A stretch of DNA of 64,000 nucleotides from Parvibaculum sp. (GCF_030651915.1 NZ_JAUSBV010000005.1:186001-250000), one strand, 5' to 3'; counted from the first letter of the stretch, positions 37,786 through 47,559 are shown. Translations and numbers: made by a program. The notes: generated from the letters alone by a model not told the origin.

Positions 37786-38811
37786 ATGAAAAACCTCATT
37801 TCCAAGGAAATTCGTCTCAAGGCGCGACCCGTCGGCACGCCGAAGGAAAGCGACTTCGAACTGGCCAGCGCCGACGCCCGCCAACCCGGCGACGGCGAGG
37901 TGCTGGTGCGCAACATATGGATGTCGGTCGACCCTTACATGCGCGGGCGGATGATGGACCGCGAAAGCTATGTGCCGCCGTTCCAGATCGGCAAGGCGCT
38001 GGAAGGCGGCGCGATCGGCCAGGTGGTGGCGTCGAACAGCGACAAGCTGAAGGTCGGCACTTTTGTCAATCACATGCTGGGCTGGCGCGAATATGCGACG
38101 GCGCCGGCGGCCGGCTTCTCGCCGGTCGATCCCTCGCTCGGACCCATCGAGGCGTTTCTCGGCACGCTGGGCATGCCGGGCATGACCGCCTGGGCCGGGC
38201 TTTTCAAAGTGGCCGATCTTAAGGACGGCGAGACCGTGTTCGTGTCGGCCGCGTCAGGCGCTGTCGGCTCGGTCGTCTGTCAGCTCGCCAAGGCGCATGG
38301 CTGTTATGTCGTCGGCTCGGCCGGTTCGGACGACAAGTGCAAGTGGCTTGAAGAGGTCGCCGGTATCGACAAGGCGATCAACTACAAGACCTGCGGCGAT
38401 CTCACTGTAGCCGTCGCCAAAGCTTTTCCGAAGGGCATCGACGTCTATTTCGAGAATGTCGGCGGCGCGCACCTGGAAGCGGCGATCAATTCGATGCGGC
38501 CGAACGGCCGGCTCGCCATGTGCGGCATGATCGAGCAATACAACGACACCGAGCCCCGGCCCGGCCCGACCAACCTGATCCAGATCGTCGGCAAGAGCCT
38601 CCGCCTGCAAGGCTTCATCGTTTCCAATTATTTCCAGCACCTGCCGGAATTCTTTGCCGAGATGGGGCCGCTGATCAAAGGCGGAAAGATGAAATGGGAA
38701 GAGACGGTGGAAGACGGTATCGAGAACGCGCCGAAGGCGTTTCTCAAGCTCTTCTCCGGCGGCAATTTCGGCAAGATGCTGGTCAAGATCGGACCGGACA
38801 AAGTGGTCTGA
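37786..38811 (+). CDS. zinc-independent MDR-family NADP-dependent oxidoreductase (copy 2)
   Basis: Second CurA/YncB-like reductase of the MDR family, 341 residues. The N-terminus has the family start IRLKARPVGTPKESDFEL and the block VRNIWMSVDPYMRGRMMD. The cofactor fold reads SAASGAVGSVVCQLAKAHGC, followed by GIDVYFENVGGAHLEAAI. The VDPYMRGRM block is closer to the prostaglandin-reductase/CurA type than copy 1. A GGAGG lies seven bases upstream of the ATG. It precedes copy 3 by 76 bases with a strong hairpin in between, so the two may form one unit with modulated expression. Confidence 0.9.
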   Translation: MKNLISKEIRLKARPVGTPKESDFELASADARQPGDGEVLVRNIWMSVDPYMRGRMMDRESYVPPFQIGKALEGGAIGQVVASNSDKLKVGTFVNHMLGWREYATAPAAGFSPVDPSLGPIEAFLGTLGMPGMTAWAGLFKVADLKDGETVFVSAASGAVGSVVCQLAKAHGCYVVGSAGSDDKCKWLEEVAGIDKAINYKTCGDLTVAVAKAFPKGIDVYFENVGGAHLEAAINSMRPNGRLAMCGMIEQYNDTEPRPGPTNLIQIVGKSLRLQGFIVSNYFQHLPEFFAEMGPLIKGGKMKWEETVEDGIENAPKAFLKLFSGGNFGKMLVKIGPDKVV

Positions 38812-38835
38812 CCGTTCTTTTCGCTGACGGCATGG

Positions 38836-38860
38836 TGGCCCGGGTTCGAAGCCCGGGCCA
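38836..38860. other. perfect hairpin between MDR copies 2 and 3
   Basis: TGGCCCGGG (38836-38844) and CCCGGGCCA (38852-38860) form a perfect nine-base-pair stem with a seven-base loop TTCGAAG. No T-tract follows, so it is not a standard intrinsic terminator. An RNA-processing or stability hairpin, or a dispersed palindrome, is more likely. Confidence 0.45.
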
Positions 38861-38887
38861 TAATGATTCAAAATGGGAGGAAGAATC

Positions 38888-39901
38888 ATGCCGATCAAAG
38901 CGAAGCGCTGGGTGCTGGCGTCGCGGCCCACGGGCAAGCCGAAGGCCGAGAATTTCCGGCTGGAGGATGTGACGCTGCCGGGTATCGGCGAGCATGACAT
39001 TCTCATCCGCACCGAATTCCACTCCGTCGATCCGGGAATGCGCGGGCGGCTTTCGGGCGACAGCTACACGGCGGCGCTGCCGGTGGGCCAGACCATCGAC
39101 AGTGCGATGGTGGGCATTGTCGAGGCATCGAACAACGAGAAGTTCGCCGTGGGCGACCGGGTGACCGGCGGCTTCGGCTGGGTCAGCCACGCCGTTTCGA
39201 ACGGGCGCGGTGTGCAGAAGCTCGATCCGGCGATCTATCACGGCAAGTTGCGGCCGACGGCCGCAATCGGCGTGCTCGGCATTCCGGGCCTCACCTCCTA
39301 TTTCGGGCTGCTCGATCTCGGCCAGCCGAAAGATGGCGACACGGTGCTGATTTCATCGGCCGCCGGGCCTGTGGGCGCGACGGCGGGGCAGATCGCCAAG
39401 ATGAAGGGCTGCCGCGTCGTCGGCATCGCCGGATCGAAAGAGAAATGTGACTACGTCAAAGGGCTCGGCTTCGACGATTGTTTCTCTTATCGCGGCGCCG
39501 ATCTGCGCAAGGCGATCGCGGCGGCCTGCCCCGGTGGTGTCGACATCTATTTCGACAATGTCGGCGGCGAAATGCTCGATGCGGCGATCCTCAACATGAA
39601 GGAACATGGGCGCATCGTCGTTTCGGGCCAGGTCAGCGAATATAACCGCGCCGAGAATGAGCTCACCGGCATCCGCAACGTGACACGCTTCATCACGCAT
39701 CGGCTGCGGATGGAAGGGCTTGTCGTGTTCGACTATTTCAAGCGGTTCCGCGAGGCGCAGGCCGAGATGGCGGGCTGGATCCACGAGGGGAAGCTCGTCT
39801 ACACCGAAGACGTGTCCGAGGGCTTGGAGGGGTCGGCGGACGCTTTCATCGGACTGTTCGAGGGCGAGAATCTCGGGCGGCGACTGATCAAGGTCAGCTA
39901 G
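38888..39901 (+). CDS. zinc-independent MDR-family NADP-dependent oxidoreductase (copy 3)
   Basis: Third MDR reductase in the region, 337 residues from the ATG at 38888, which follows GGGAGGA at ideal distance. An in-frame ATG at 38873 would place that ribosome site inside the gene and is rejected. Family blocks: FHSVDPGMRGRLSG, the cofactor loop SAAGPVGATAGQIAKMKGC, and GVDIYFDNVGGEMLDAAI. The three copies share the IYFDNVGG motif yet differ through the substrate region, suggesting divergent enone or aldehyde substrates. Its stop overlaps the convergent beta-barrel gene by four bases. Confidence 0.9.
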   Translation: MPIKAKRWVLASRPTGKPKAENFRLEDVTLPGIGEHDILIRTEFHSVDPGMRGRLSGDSYTAALPVGQTIDSAMVGIVEASNNEKFAVGDRVTGGFGWVSHAVSNGRGVQKLDPAIYHGKLRPTAAIGVLGIPGLTSYFGLLDLGQPKDGDTVLISSAAGPVGATAGQIAKMKGCRVVGIAGSKEKCDYVKGLGFDDCFSYRGADLRKAIAAACPGGVDIYFDNVGGEMLDAAILNMKEHGRIVVSGQVSEYNRAENELTGIRNVTRFITHRLRMEGLVVFDYFKRFREAQAEMAGWIHEGKLVYTEDVSEGLEGSADAFIGLFEGENLGRRLIKVS

Positions 39902-40527
39902 AACTCGTAGCGCAGACCGAGTGTCAGGAAGTTCGAGGCGTCGGTGACGCCGTTGAAGGCGCCGAAGACGCCCGAGCGGTGCTGCAGGCGCGCGACGAGC
40001 GAAATGTCCTGCCGCGACGGCAGGGCGAAGGTCGTTTGCAGGTTGAACTGGTTCAGGGTGCGCGAGCGGCGGCCGTCGGGCTGTTGCTCGAGCTGAGGAA
40101 ACGCGGTGGTGTAGGATGGGCCCATGCCGACCGCGAGTGTGGTCGCGACATAGTTGTTCCACGGAAAGTCGTGCCAGCGTGCGTAAGCCGCGGTACCGAA
40201 CTCGTGATAGGCCTCGCGGCCATAGTGGTAGGCATAGAGCAACTCGGCTTCGAAACTGAGCGACTGGCCATACCAGCCGAGAAGGCGCGAAGCGGTGACG
40301 GCCACTACGTGGTCGGTCGAGCCTTTGACGTCGAAGAAATTTTCCAGCACGTCGCTGAAATTGTCCTCCGTGCCCTCGCCCATGAAAATCGTGACGGCAT
40401 AAAGCCTGTCGTCGGGGGCGGGCGCCCGCCAGCCGGATGGATTGCTCGCCTCTGCCACGCCTGCACCAAGCAGGAGCGGCGCGGCCGCGGCAACGCATAT
40501 CGATTTCCAGCTGTTTATCAGGCTCAT
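39898..40527 (-). CDS. outer-membrane beta-barrel protein, PagL (lipid A deacylase)-like
   Basis: A 209-residue protein with a signal peptide (hydrophobic AAAAPLLLGAGVAEAS, cleavage near residue 28), alternating amphipathic strands and a C-terminal aromatic residue (GLRYEF), the mark of a beta-barrel inserted by the Bam machinery. The stretch LQHRSGVFGAFNGVTDASNF carries an H-x-S pair and a following G...SN pattern like that of acyloxyacyl hydrolase PagL, which removes the 3-linked acyl chain from lipid A. The assignment is tentative because the family is very divergent. The ATG at 40527 follows AAGGGA; codons upstream to 40581 lack a ribosome site. Confidence 0.65.
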   Translation of the reverse strand: MSLINSWKSICVAAAAPLLLGAGVAEASNPSGWRAPAPDDRLYAVTIFMGEGTEDNFSDVLENFFDVKGSTDHVVAVTASRLLGWYGQSLSFEAELLYAYHYGREAYHEFGTAAYARWHDFPWNNYVATTLAVGMGPSYTTAFPQLEQQPDGRRSRTLNQFNLQTTFALPSRQDISLVARLQHRSGVFGAFNGVTDASNFLTLGLRYEF

Positions 40528-40592
40528 CGGCGAATCCCTTGCTAAATTGCCGAAACAGCCCCCGCTTTCTTTTAGCGCCATCGGCGCAAAAG

Positions 40593-40620
40593 AAAAAGGC
40601 CCGGACTTACCGGGCCTTTT
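40593..40620 (-). terminator. intrinsic terminator downstream of the DAHP synthase gene
   Basis: GGCCCGG-ACTTA-CCGGGCC flanked by AAAAA on the left and TTTT on the right. Read on the minus strand it is a seven-base-pair GC stem followed by a TTTTTCTTTT tract, a textbook terminator for the DAHP synthase transcript. The plus-strand T-run is short. Confidence 0.85.
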
Positions 40621-40698
40621 CTAATCATCCGTGCGCGGGATTTTGTCTGGTCGCGTTTCCGGACGGCCAACCGGCATCCACCCGGCATGGAAACGCTC

Positions 40699-42093
40699 TC
40701 ACCAGGCGCCGAGCGCGGTCGCGGGCTGGGTGCGCGCATTTTCCATGCGTTCCTTCTTCAGCCCTTCGGCAATCAGGAAGGAGAGTTCCAGAGACTGGCT
40801 GGCATTGAGCCGCGGGTCGCAATGGGTGTGGTAGCGGTCGCCGAGATCCGTTTCCAGGATCGCCTGCGCGCCGCCGATGCATTCGGTGACGTTCTGGCCG
40901 GTCATCTCGAAATGAACGCCGCCCGCATGTGTACCTTCGGCGCGGTGCACCGCCATGAAGGCCTGCACCTCGGCAAGAATGCGATCGACGGGCCGTGTCT
41001 TGTAGCCGGACGAGGCCTTGATCGTGTTGCCGTGCATCGGGTCGCAGGACCAGACAACCTTTTTGCCTTCGCGTTCGACGGCGCGGATCAGCTGCGGCAG
41101 ATGCTTTTCAACATTCTCGGCGCCGAAGCGGCAGATCAGCGTCAGCCGGCCGGCCTCATTTTTCGGGTTGAGAATGTCGGTCAGACGGACCAGCTCTTCG
41201 GGGTCGAGCGAAGGCCCGCATTTCATGCCGATTGGATTCTTCACGCCGCGCAGGAACTCGACATGGCCGTGATCGGGCTGACGCGTGCGGTCGCCGATCC
41301 AGAGCATGTGAGCCGAGGTGTCGTACCACTCGCCGGTGGTCGAATCGACGCGCGTCATCGCCTGCTCGAAGCCGAGCAGCAGCGCCTCGTGGCTGGTATA
41401 GAACTCGGTCGTGTGAAGCTGCGGCTGCGTCGCGCTGTCGACGCCGCAGGCGCGCATGAAGTCGAGCGCTTCCGTGATGCGGTTCGCCAGTTCTTCGTAG
41501 CGGGCGCCTTCGGCGCTGTCGGCGACAAAACCGAGGTTCCAGCGATGCACAAAATCGAGATCGGCGTAGCCGCCATTGGCGAAGGCGCGGATCAGATTCA
41601 GCGTCGAGGCCGACTGCGAATAGGCGCGCAGCAGGCGCTCGGGATCGGGCACGCGCGATTTCTCGTCGAATTCGATGCCGTTGATGTTGTCGCCAAGATA
41701 GGACGGCAGCGTCACGCCGTCGATGGTCTCGGTGGCCGACGAACGCGGTTTCGCGAACTGGCCGGCAATGCGGCCAACCTTCACGACCGGCGAGGAGGCG
41801 GCGAAGGTCAGCACGACCGCCATCTGCAGCAGCACGCGGAAGGTGTCGCGGATGTTGTCGGCGGAGAATTCGGCAAAGCTCTCGGCGCAGTCGCCACCTT
41901 GCAGAAGGAACGCACGGCCCTCGCAGACCTCGCCGAGCTCTGCCTTCAGCTTGCGGGCCTCACCTGCAAAAACGAGCGGCGGATAGGAGCGCAAGCGCTC
42001 TTCCACGGCGGCAAGCGCCGCCTGATCCGGGTAGCTCGGGAGATGCTTGGCGGGCTTGGCGCGCCAGCTCTCCGGTTTCCAGGTCTCCGCCAT
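40699..42093 (-). CDS. 3-deoxy-7-phosphoheptulonate synthase, class II
   Basis: First enzyme of the shikimate pathway, joining phosphoenolpyruvate and erythrose 4-phosphate to DAHP. This is the class II (plant/Mycobacterium) type: [10 protein letters not shown], the metal cysteine in that block, [14 protein letters not shown], and the C-terminal CDPMHGNT and [14 protein letters not shown] are signatures. Length 464 from the ATG at 42093, which has GGAG eight bases upstream; the longer frame to 42201 is not supported. It is separated from gor by 165 bases, so probably has its own promoter, and is closed by the terminator downstream. Confidence 0.95.
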   Translation of the reverse strand: MAETWKPESWRAKPAKHLPSYPDQAALAAVEERLRSYPPLVFAGEARKLKAELGEVCEGRAFLLQGGDCAESFAEFSADNIRDTFRVLLQMAVVLTFAASSPVVKVGRIAGQFAKPRSSATETIDGVTLPSYLGDNINGIEFDEKSRVPDPERLLRAYSQSASTLNLIRAFANGGYADLDFVHRWNLGFVADSAEGARYEELANRITEALDFMRACGVDSATQPQLHTTEFYTSHEALLLGFEQAMTRVDSTTGEWYDTSAHMLWIGDRTRQPDHGHVEFLRGVKNPIGMKCGPSLDPEELVRLTDILNPKNEAGRLTLICRFGAENVEKHLPQLIRAVEREGKKVVWSCDPMHGNTIKASSGYKTRPVDRILAEVQAFMAVHRAEGTHAGGVHFEMTGQNVTECIGGAQAILETDLGDRYHTHCDPRLNASQSLELSFLIAEGLKKERMENARTQPATALGAW

Positions 42094-42258
42094 CGTCTTC
42101 TCTCCAAAGGCACAAAAGAGCGCGCCGCGCGGGCCTTCGGACACAATCGCCCTACACCGCTGCCACGCACTCCTCATATGGAAGGCGGAGTTATAGGCCA
42201 CAAGGGCTCTAAAGGGAAGCCTAAGCCCTTGATTGCGCTCAAGGACCGGGAAATGCGG

Positions 42259-43647
42259 TTAATCCGCCGCCTGCGCTGCCGGCGGCTGCCATTTTTCCTT
42301 CAGCGTCACCAGTTCCTCCGATGCCGTCGGATGCACCGCAACGGTGGCGTCGAACTGCGCCTTGGTGGCGCCCATGGTGACGGCAATGCCGATCGCCTGG
42401 ATGATTTCGCCGGAGGCCGGCCCCAGAATGTGAACGCCCAGCACGCGCTGCGACTGCGGCTCGACGACCAGCTTCATGAAGGTCTTTTCCTCCGAGCCAG
42501 AGAGCGTCCCCTTCATCGGACGGAAGCTGGTCTTGTAGATGTCGATCTCGCCGTGTTTCGCGCGGGCTTCGGCTTCGGTCAGCCCGACCGTGCCCATTTC
42601 GGGCTGCGAGAAGACGGCCGTCGGGATCACCGAATGATCGACGGCGACGGGGTTGCCGTTGAAGACCGTTTCGGCGAAGGCCTGGCCCTCGCGGATCGCC
42701 ACCGGCGTCAGATTGGCGCGATCCGTGACATCGCCGACCGCATAGATGTTGTCGATATTCGTTTTCGAGAATTTGTCGACAAGAATCTCGCCCTTGGGTC
42801 CGAGCGCGACGCCAGCCGTCTCGAGACCGAGGCCCACGGTATTGGGTGCCCGGCCAGTCGCGTACATCACCGCATCGGTCTCGTGCACCGATCCATCGGT
42901 CAATGTCAGCGCGAGCGCGCCGACAGTCGTCCTCTCGATCTTCGCGATATCGATATTCATCCGCAGATCGACACCCTTTTTCACCATCTCCTGGGCAAGG
43001 ATCTCGCGCAGATCGTCATCGAAGCCACGCAAGAACAGCGGCCCGCGATAAAGCTGCGTCGTTTGCGCCCCGAGACCGTTGAAAATACCTGCGAACTCAA
43101 CCGCAATGTAGCCGCCGCCAACCACCACAATGCGTTTCGGCAACTCCGCCAGATGAAAGGTCTCATTGGAGGTGATCGCATGTTCGATGCCGGGAATTGC
43201 CGGCATGAACGGCCAGGCGCCTGTTGCGACCAGGATCTTGTCGGCCGTGACGTCGCGAGCTTCCTTGACCAGATGGACCGTATGCGCATCTTTCAGCACG
43301 GCACGGCTCTCGACGATCTCGACGCCGGCGCTCTTCAGATTGCGGATATAGATGCCGTTGAGACGGTCGATCTCCCGGTCCTTGTTGGCAATCAGCTTTT
43401 TCCAGCTGAAGCGCGTCTCGCCGACGGTCCAGCCGAAGCCGGCTGCCTCCTCGAAGTCCTCGGCGAAATGGCTCGCATAGACCAGCAGTTTTTTCGGCAC
43501 GCAGCCGCGAATGACGCAGGTGCCGCCGACGCGATACTCCTCCGCAACCGCGACCCTCGCACCATGCCCGGCCGCAATGCGCGAGGCGCGTACACCGCCC
43601 GAGCCCGCGCCGATGACGAAAAGGTCGTAGTCGTATTTTCCGGCCAT
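42259..43647 (-). CDS. gor: glutathione-disulfide reductase
   Basis: NADPH-dependent flavoenzyme that keeps glutathione reduced. The FAD motif is FVIGAGSGGVRASRIAA. The redox disulfide lies in GGTCVIRGCVPKK (C44 and C49). The NADPH fold is IVVVGGGYIAVEFAGIF, and the C-terminal dimer block ends with HPTASEELVTL, containing the active-site His and Glu. The CVIRGC variant of the usual CVNVGC is the form common in alphaproteobacterial and plant-type enzymes. GGGAG precedes the ATG. It follows rpiA by 17 bases, and with gabD upstream forms a probable gabD-rpiA-gor operon. Confidence 0.93.
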   Translation of the reverse strand: MAGKYDYDLFVIGAGSGGVRASRIAAGHGARVAVAEEYRVGGTCVIRGCVPKKLLVYASHFAEDFEEAAGFGWTVGETRFSWKKLIANKDREIDRLNGIYIRNLKSAGVEIVESRAVLKDAHTVHLVKEARDVTADKILVATGAWPFMPAIPGIEHAITSNETFHLAELPKRIVVVGGGYIAVEFAGIFNGLGAQTTQLYRGPLFLRGFDDDLREILAQEMVKKGVDLRMNIDIAKIERTTVGALALTLTDGSVHETDAVMYATGRAPNTVGLGLETAGVALGPKGEILVDKFSKTNIDNIYAVGDVTDRANLTPVAIREGQAFAETVFNGNPVAVDHSVIPTAVFSQPEMGTVGLTEAEARAKHGEIDIYKTSFRPMKGTLSGSEEKTFMKLVVEPQSQRVLGVHILGPASGEIIQAIGIAVTMGATKAQFDATVAVHPTASEELVTLKEKWQPPAAQAAD

Positions 43648-43664
43648 GGTTCGCTCCCGACGGC

Positions 43665-44363
43665 TTATTTCGCCTCGATGATATTGGTGCCTGAGGGCGT
43701 GCCAACAATGGCCAAATTGGCGATACCGATGAACAATCCATTATCGACGACGCCGGCGATGCGGTTGAGCGCCGCGGCAAGACCGTCGGGATCGGGAATC
43801 GTCCCGAATGTACAATCGAAAATGAAGTTTTCGCTGTCGGTGAAAAACGGTTCGCCGTATTCGTCCGTGCGCCGGGCAATCTTGCCCGTGCAGCCGAAGG
43901 TGCTCGCGACATCAGCCATTTTTCGCGCTGTCGCCGTGCAACCAAAAGGGATGACTTCGACGGGAAGCGGGAAAGCGCCAAGTGTCGTGACCAGTTTCGA
44001 AGCGTCGGCTATGACGATCATGCGGTCGGAGGCCGTCGCCACGATTTTCTCGCGCAACAGCGCGCCGCCGCCGCCCTTGATCAGGCGCAATTCGATGTCG
44101 AGCTCATCGGCACCATCGATCGTGATATCAAGATGCGGCGTGTCGTCGAGATTGGTGAGCGGAATGCCGAGGCTCCCGGCAAGCTTGCCGGTGCGCTCCG
44201 AGGTCGGAACGCCGACAATACGGAGACCCTCCTTCACCCGCTCGCCCAGCACGCGGACGAAATGTTCCGCCGTCGAGCCAGTGCCAAGGCCGAGCTTCAT
44301 GCCCGGTTCGATGAAATCGAGCGCGCGGACCGCCGCCGCCTTTTTCTGTTCGTCGGCATTCAT
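43665..44363 (-). CDS. rpiA: ribose-5-phosphate isomerase A
   Basis: Interconverts ribose 5-phosphate and ribulose 5-phosphate in the pentose phosphate pathway. Conserved blocks are [12 protein letters not shown] (phosphate loop), the catalytic [25 protein letters not shown] with Asp and Lys, and the late VEVIPFG. Length 232 is normal. The ATG lies three bases after the gabD stop, indicating translation from a shared message. Linkage with gor links pentose phosphate flux to NADPH use in a loose sense, but no shared regulation is visible. Confidence 0.95.
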   Translation of the reverse strand: MNADEQKKAAAVRALDFIEPGMKLGLGTGSTAEHFVRVLGERVKEGLRIVGVPTSERTGKLAGSLGIPLTNLDDTPHLDITIDGADELDIELRLIKGGGGALLREKIVATASDRMIVIADASKLVTTLGAFPLPVEVIPFGCTATARKMADVASTFGCTGKIARRTDEYGEPFFTDSENFIFDCTFGTIPDPDGLAAALNRIAGVVDNGLFIGIANLAIVGTPSGTNIIEAK

Positions 44364-44366
44364 CGG

Positions 44367-45827
44367 TCAGAGCCCCGCCATTGCGACATATTTCACTTCG
44401 AGAAATTCCTCGATACCCCAAGGTCCGCCCTCGCGACCGAGTCCCGACTCCTTGTAACCACCGAAAGGCGCAACTTCGGTCGATATCAAGCCGGCATTGA
44501 CGCCGACAAGCCCATATTCCAGCGCCTCGGCCATGCGCCAGACGCGGCCGATATCGCGGCTGTAGAAATAGGAGGCAAGGCCGAACGGCGTGTCGTTGGC
44601 AAGGCGTACCGCCTCCTCTTCGGTCTTGAAGCGGAAGACCGGCGCTAGCGGCCCGAAAGTCTCCTCGCGGGCGGCCTTCATATCCGGCGTCATGCCGACA
44701 ATGACTGTCGGCTCAAAAAAAGTGCCGCCCTTCGCATGACGATTGCCGCCGGTGACGATACGCCCGCCGCCCGCGACCGCGTCCGCCACATGCTCTTCGA
44801 TCTTTTCGACCGCGGCCATGTCGATCAACGGGCCTTGCGCTACACCATCCTCGAAGCCCGAACCAACTTTCAAACCTGCGACCTTCGCGGCAAGCTTCTC
44901 GACAAAGGCATCATGCACCTTGTCCTGCACCAGAAAGCGGTTGGTGCAGATGCAGGTCTGGCCGGTGTTGCGGTATTTCGAAGCGACCGCCCCTTCGACC
45001 GCCGCGTCGATGTCGGCGTCGTCGAAAACGATGAAGGGTGCGTTGCCGCCAAGTTCCAGCGCGACCTTCTTGACCGTGGACGCTGCCTGTTTCATCAGCT
45101 CCTTGCCGATCTCGGTCGAACCGGTGAAAGTCAACTTGCGTACCAACGGGTTCGACGTCATCTCGCCGCCAATGGCGCCAGCCTTGCCGGTAACGACGCT
45201 GAGGAGACCCGCCGGCAGCCCTGCGCGATGTGCGAGTTCAGCCAATGCGAAGGCCGAGAGCGGCGTCGCGGTTGCCGGCTTCACGACCATGGCGCAGCCG
45301 GCGGCAAGCGCCGGTGCGGCCTTGCGCGTGATCATCGCGGCTGGAAAGTTCCACGGCGTGATGGCGGCGCAGACACCGATTGGCTGTTTCAGCACCACGA
45401 TGCGACGATCGGATGTCGGCGCCGGCACGATGCTCCCGTAAACGCGCTTGGCTTCCTCGGCATAGAATTCGATAAAGGCGGCCGCATAGGCGATTTCGCC
45501 TTTTGCCTCGGCGAGCGGCTTGCCCTGCTCCGCCGTCAGGATTGCTCCCAAATCGTCCTGGTTTGCCATCATCAGATCAAACCAGCGCCGAAGGATCGCC
45601 GAACGTTCCTTGGCAGGCCGCGCGCCCCATTCCTTCTGCGCGCGCGCCGCCGCCCCAATTGCAGCGCGGGTCTCGGCCTGGCCCAGCGAAGGCACCGTCA
45701 CGATCGTCTCGCCGGTCGCCGGATCTCTCACTTCGATCTGCGGCGCTTCGTCGCCCAGCCACCTGCCATCGATGTAGCAAAGGCTTTTCAGCAGGCTCTT
45801 GTCCTTGAGACGGGCTGCAAGCGTCAT
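44367..45827 (-). CDS. gabD: succinate-semialdehyde dehydrogenase (GabD-type)
   Basis: An NADP(+)-dependent aldehyde dehydrogenase that oxidises succinic semialdehyde to succinate. Motifs: TPWNFPAAMITRK with the catalytic Asn, ALELGGNAPFIVFDDAD with the general-base Glu, GQTCICTNRFLVQ with the nucleophile Cys, and the C-terminal PFGGYKESGLGREGG. The CICTNR form and 486-residue length fit GabD. AAGGA stands before the ATG. Succinic semialdehyde is also the product of HpaI-type cleavage of a homoprotocatechuate-derived acid, so this enzyme could drain the distant degradation cluster; that is inference. First gene of gabD-rpiA-gor. Confidence 0.92.
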   Translation of the reverse strand: MTLAARLKDKSLLKSLCYIDGRWLGDEAPQIEVRDPATGETIVTVPSLGQAETRAAIGAAARAQKEWGARPAKERSAILRRWFDLMMANQDDLGAILTAEQGKPLAEAKGEIAYAAAFIEFYAEEAKRVYGSIVPAPTSDRRIVVLKQPIGVCAAITPWNFPAAMITRKAAPALAAGCAMVVKPATATPLSAFALAELAHRAGLPAGLLSVVTGKAGAIGGEMTSNPLVRKLTFTGSTEIGKELMKQAASTVKKVALELGGNAPFIVFDDADIDAAVEGAVASKYRNTGQTCICTNRFLVQDKVHDAFVEKLAAKVAGLKVGSGFEDGVAQGPLIDMAAVEKIEEHVADAVAGGGRIVTGGNRHAKGGTFFEPTVIVGMTPDMKAAREETFGPLAPVFRFKTEEEAVRLANDTPFGLASYFYSRDIGRVWRMAEALEYGLVGVNAGLISTEVAPFGGYKESGLGREGGPWGIEEFLEVKYVAMAGL

Positions 45828-45923
45828 AAGAAGTCCTTTGGAATGATGAGCGCGACGATATATCCTTGTCCCTTGTTAGCACTCCGGATCCATGCCGGAA
45901 AGAGGCCGAAGAAAACCCCCAGC

Positions 45924-47066
45924 ATGCAGGCCACCGCATTCTTTTCAGAAACCTATTTGCAGGCCCGCGCACGCTTTCTCGCGGCGGCGGATACGGCAGG
46001 CGCGCGTATCGCAAGCTACGAAAATTCACATGCCATGGGGCCCGGCGATACGCCACTTTTTACCGATACGGCGTGGTTCGGTCCGGCGGATGCCGGAACC
46101 GTGCTGCTCAATACATGCGGGACACATGGCGCGGAGGGCTATGGCGGGTCGGCGGCGCAGCTGGCCTGGATCAGCGAAGGCGGGCCCGCGCGACTGCCGC
46201 ATGGCGTCGCCGTGCTGATGGTGCATGCGGTCAATCCGTTCGGTTTCGCATGGGGTCTGCGCGGCACTGAAAACAATGTCGATCTCAATCGCAACTTTCT
46301 CGATCACAGTGAGCCGCATCCCGACAATCCGCTTTACGATGAGCTTCATCCGCTGCTTTGTCCTGAACGGATTGACGATGCCGCGGTCCAGAAAATGCTG
46401 GCGGCGGGTGCTCGGTTCGTCGAACGCCATGGCCAATGGGCGCTCGAAGATGCGATTAGCCGCGGGCAGTACACGCATCCCGACGGTTATCATTTCGGCG
46501 GGCGGGCACCTGAATGGTCGAACCTCACAATACGGCGCATTGTGCGCGACGAGCTCGCCCTTGCCCATCGCGTCGGTTTCATCGACTGGCATTCCGGGCC
46601 GACGGGGAACGGCGAGCTGATCCATCTCTGTTTTTCCGATCCCAAGGCTCCAGGCTTTTCGCGGGCCGCCTCGTGGTGGGGGCGCGACACGCTCGACCCG
46701 AAAACGATCGATGCGATGTGGGGTTCCAAACGACCGACACGGTGCGGCATCATGTTCTGGGGACTTGAAGCGCAATTGGGCCCGCGGGCCGAACTGGCCG
46801 GTGCCGTTGTCGAATTTCGTTCGGCGCAGACGAAAGGCAATGCCGCGAAGGCGATGCGGGTACCGATGCTGGAGCGCTGGCTTCGATTCGTTGGCGGCTT
46901 CGATGCACCGGAGGCGCCCGGCTATTTCGAGGAAATCCGCGACGACTACGCGCCGCGCCGGCAATCGTGGCAGGAGAACGTCATCGCCAATGCGATGGGT
47001 TGTTACGAGGCGACGCTTGCGGGTCTTGGCCAGTGGGCGCGCGAAGGCCTGCGGGCGGCAGATTGA
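45924..47066 (+). CDS. DUF2817 / M14-like zinc carboxypeptidase family protein
   Basis: A 380-residue member of the DUF2817 group, related to M14 metallocarboxypeptidases and succinylglutamate desuccinylases. Zinc ligands are suggested by CGTHGAEGYGG (H..E) and by the histidine in FIDWHSGPTG. The motif ENNVDLNRNFLDH is shared with M14 enzymes, and VVEFRSAQTKG may supply the catalytic Glu. No signal peptide is seen, so it should act in the cytosol. Substrate is unknown. The open frame extends far upstream, antisense to gabD, but only the ATG at 45924 gives the family start. Divergent from gabD across 96 bases. Confidence 0.82.
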   Translation: MQATAFFSETYLQARARFLAAADTAGARIASYENSHAMGPGDTPLFTDTAWFGPADAGTVLLNTCGTHGAEGYGGSAAQLAWISEGGPARLPHGVAVLMVHAVNPFGFAWGLRGTENNVDLNRNFLDHSEPHPDNPLYDELHPLLCPERIDDAAVQKMLAAGARFVERHGQWALEDAISRGQYTHPDGYHFGGRAPEWSNLTIRRIVRDELALAHRVGFIDWHSGPTGNGELIHLCFSDPKAPGFSRAASWWGRDTLDPKTIDAMWGSKRPTRCGIMFWGLEAQLGPRAELAGAVVEFRSAQTKGNAAKAMRVPMLERWLRFVGGFDAPEAPGYFEEIRDDYAPRRQSWQENVIANAMGCYEATLAGLGQWAREGLRAAD

Positions 47067-47067
47067 A

Positions 47068-47559
47068 TCAATCCAGCGCGAAGTCGTAGCGAACTTCCAT
47101 GATGTGCGGATAGCCGGTGAAGCCAACCGGCCGGCGGGCGACAAGACGGCCGCCCATGCGCTCATAAAAACGGCGGGCGTTTGTATTTTCCTCCAGTGCC
47201 CACAGAAAGGCCTCGCGGCGACCGAGACAGGTCACCTCGTCAAAGAGACGAAACAGGAGTTCGGCGCCGAGGCCCATACCCTGATCGGCGCGGCGCGCAT
47301 AGAGTGTCGTCACCTCCGCGCCGTGGATGTGGCCAACGCCCACCGCCTCGCCCGATTGTTCCGCAATCCATGCAATTCCGTTCCGCAGGCTCTGGCGCCA
47401 CTTCCCGGTTTCCCGATCGGCGTTGAGTCCATCGAGGAGGGGCTGGGGAAGAATGCCGGGATAGGCTTCGCGCCAACATGCAACGATCAACCGGCCAAGC
47501 TTGTGCTCGTCCCGTCCCGGCACTGCCATCCGCGTCTGGTATCGTGTCAGAACCGACAT
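47068..47559 (-). CDS. GNAT-family N-acetyltransferase (first)
   Basis: A small acetyl-CoA-dependent acetyltransferase of 163 residues from the ATG at 47559. The acetyl-CoA loop is visible as ADQGMGLGAELLFRLFDE, followed by the usual ENTNARRFYERMGGRL motif. The GRDEHKLGRLIVACWREAYPGILP start resembles members annotated as phosphinothricin- or RimI-like acetyltransferases, but no substrate can be assigned. A TTG at 47616 would add 19 residues and is less likely. It converges with the DUF2817 gene with one base between stops, and is divergent from the second GNAT gene. Confidence 0.85.
   Translation of the reverse strand: MSVLTRYQTRMAVPGRDEHKLGRLIVACWREAYPGILPQPLLDGLNADRETGKWRQSLRNGIAWIAEQSGEAVGVGHIHGAEVTTLYARRADQGMGLGAELLFRLFDEVTCLGRREAFLWALEENTNARRFYERMGGRLVARRPVGFTGYPHIMEVRYDFALD

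Noticed and set aside
44736-45923. N-terminal extension of the DUF2817 protein
   Set aside because: The frame is open but antisense to gabD and lacks homology; the family begins at the ATG at 45924.
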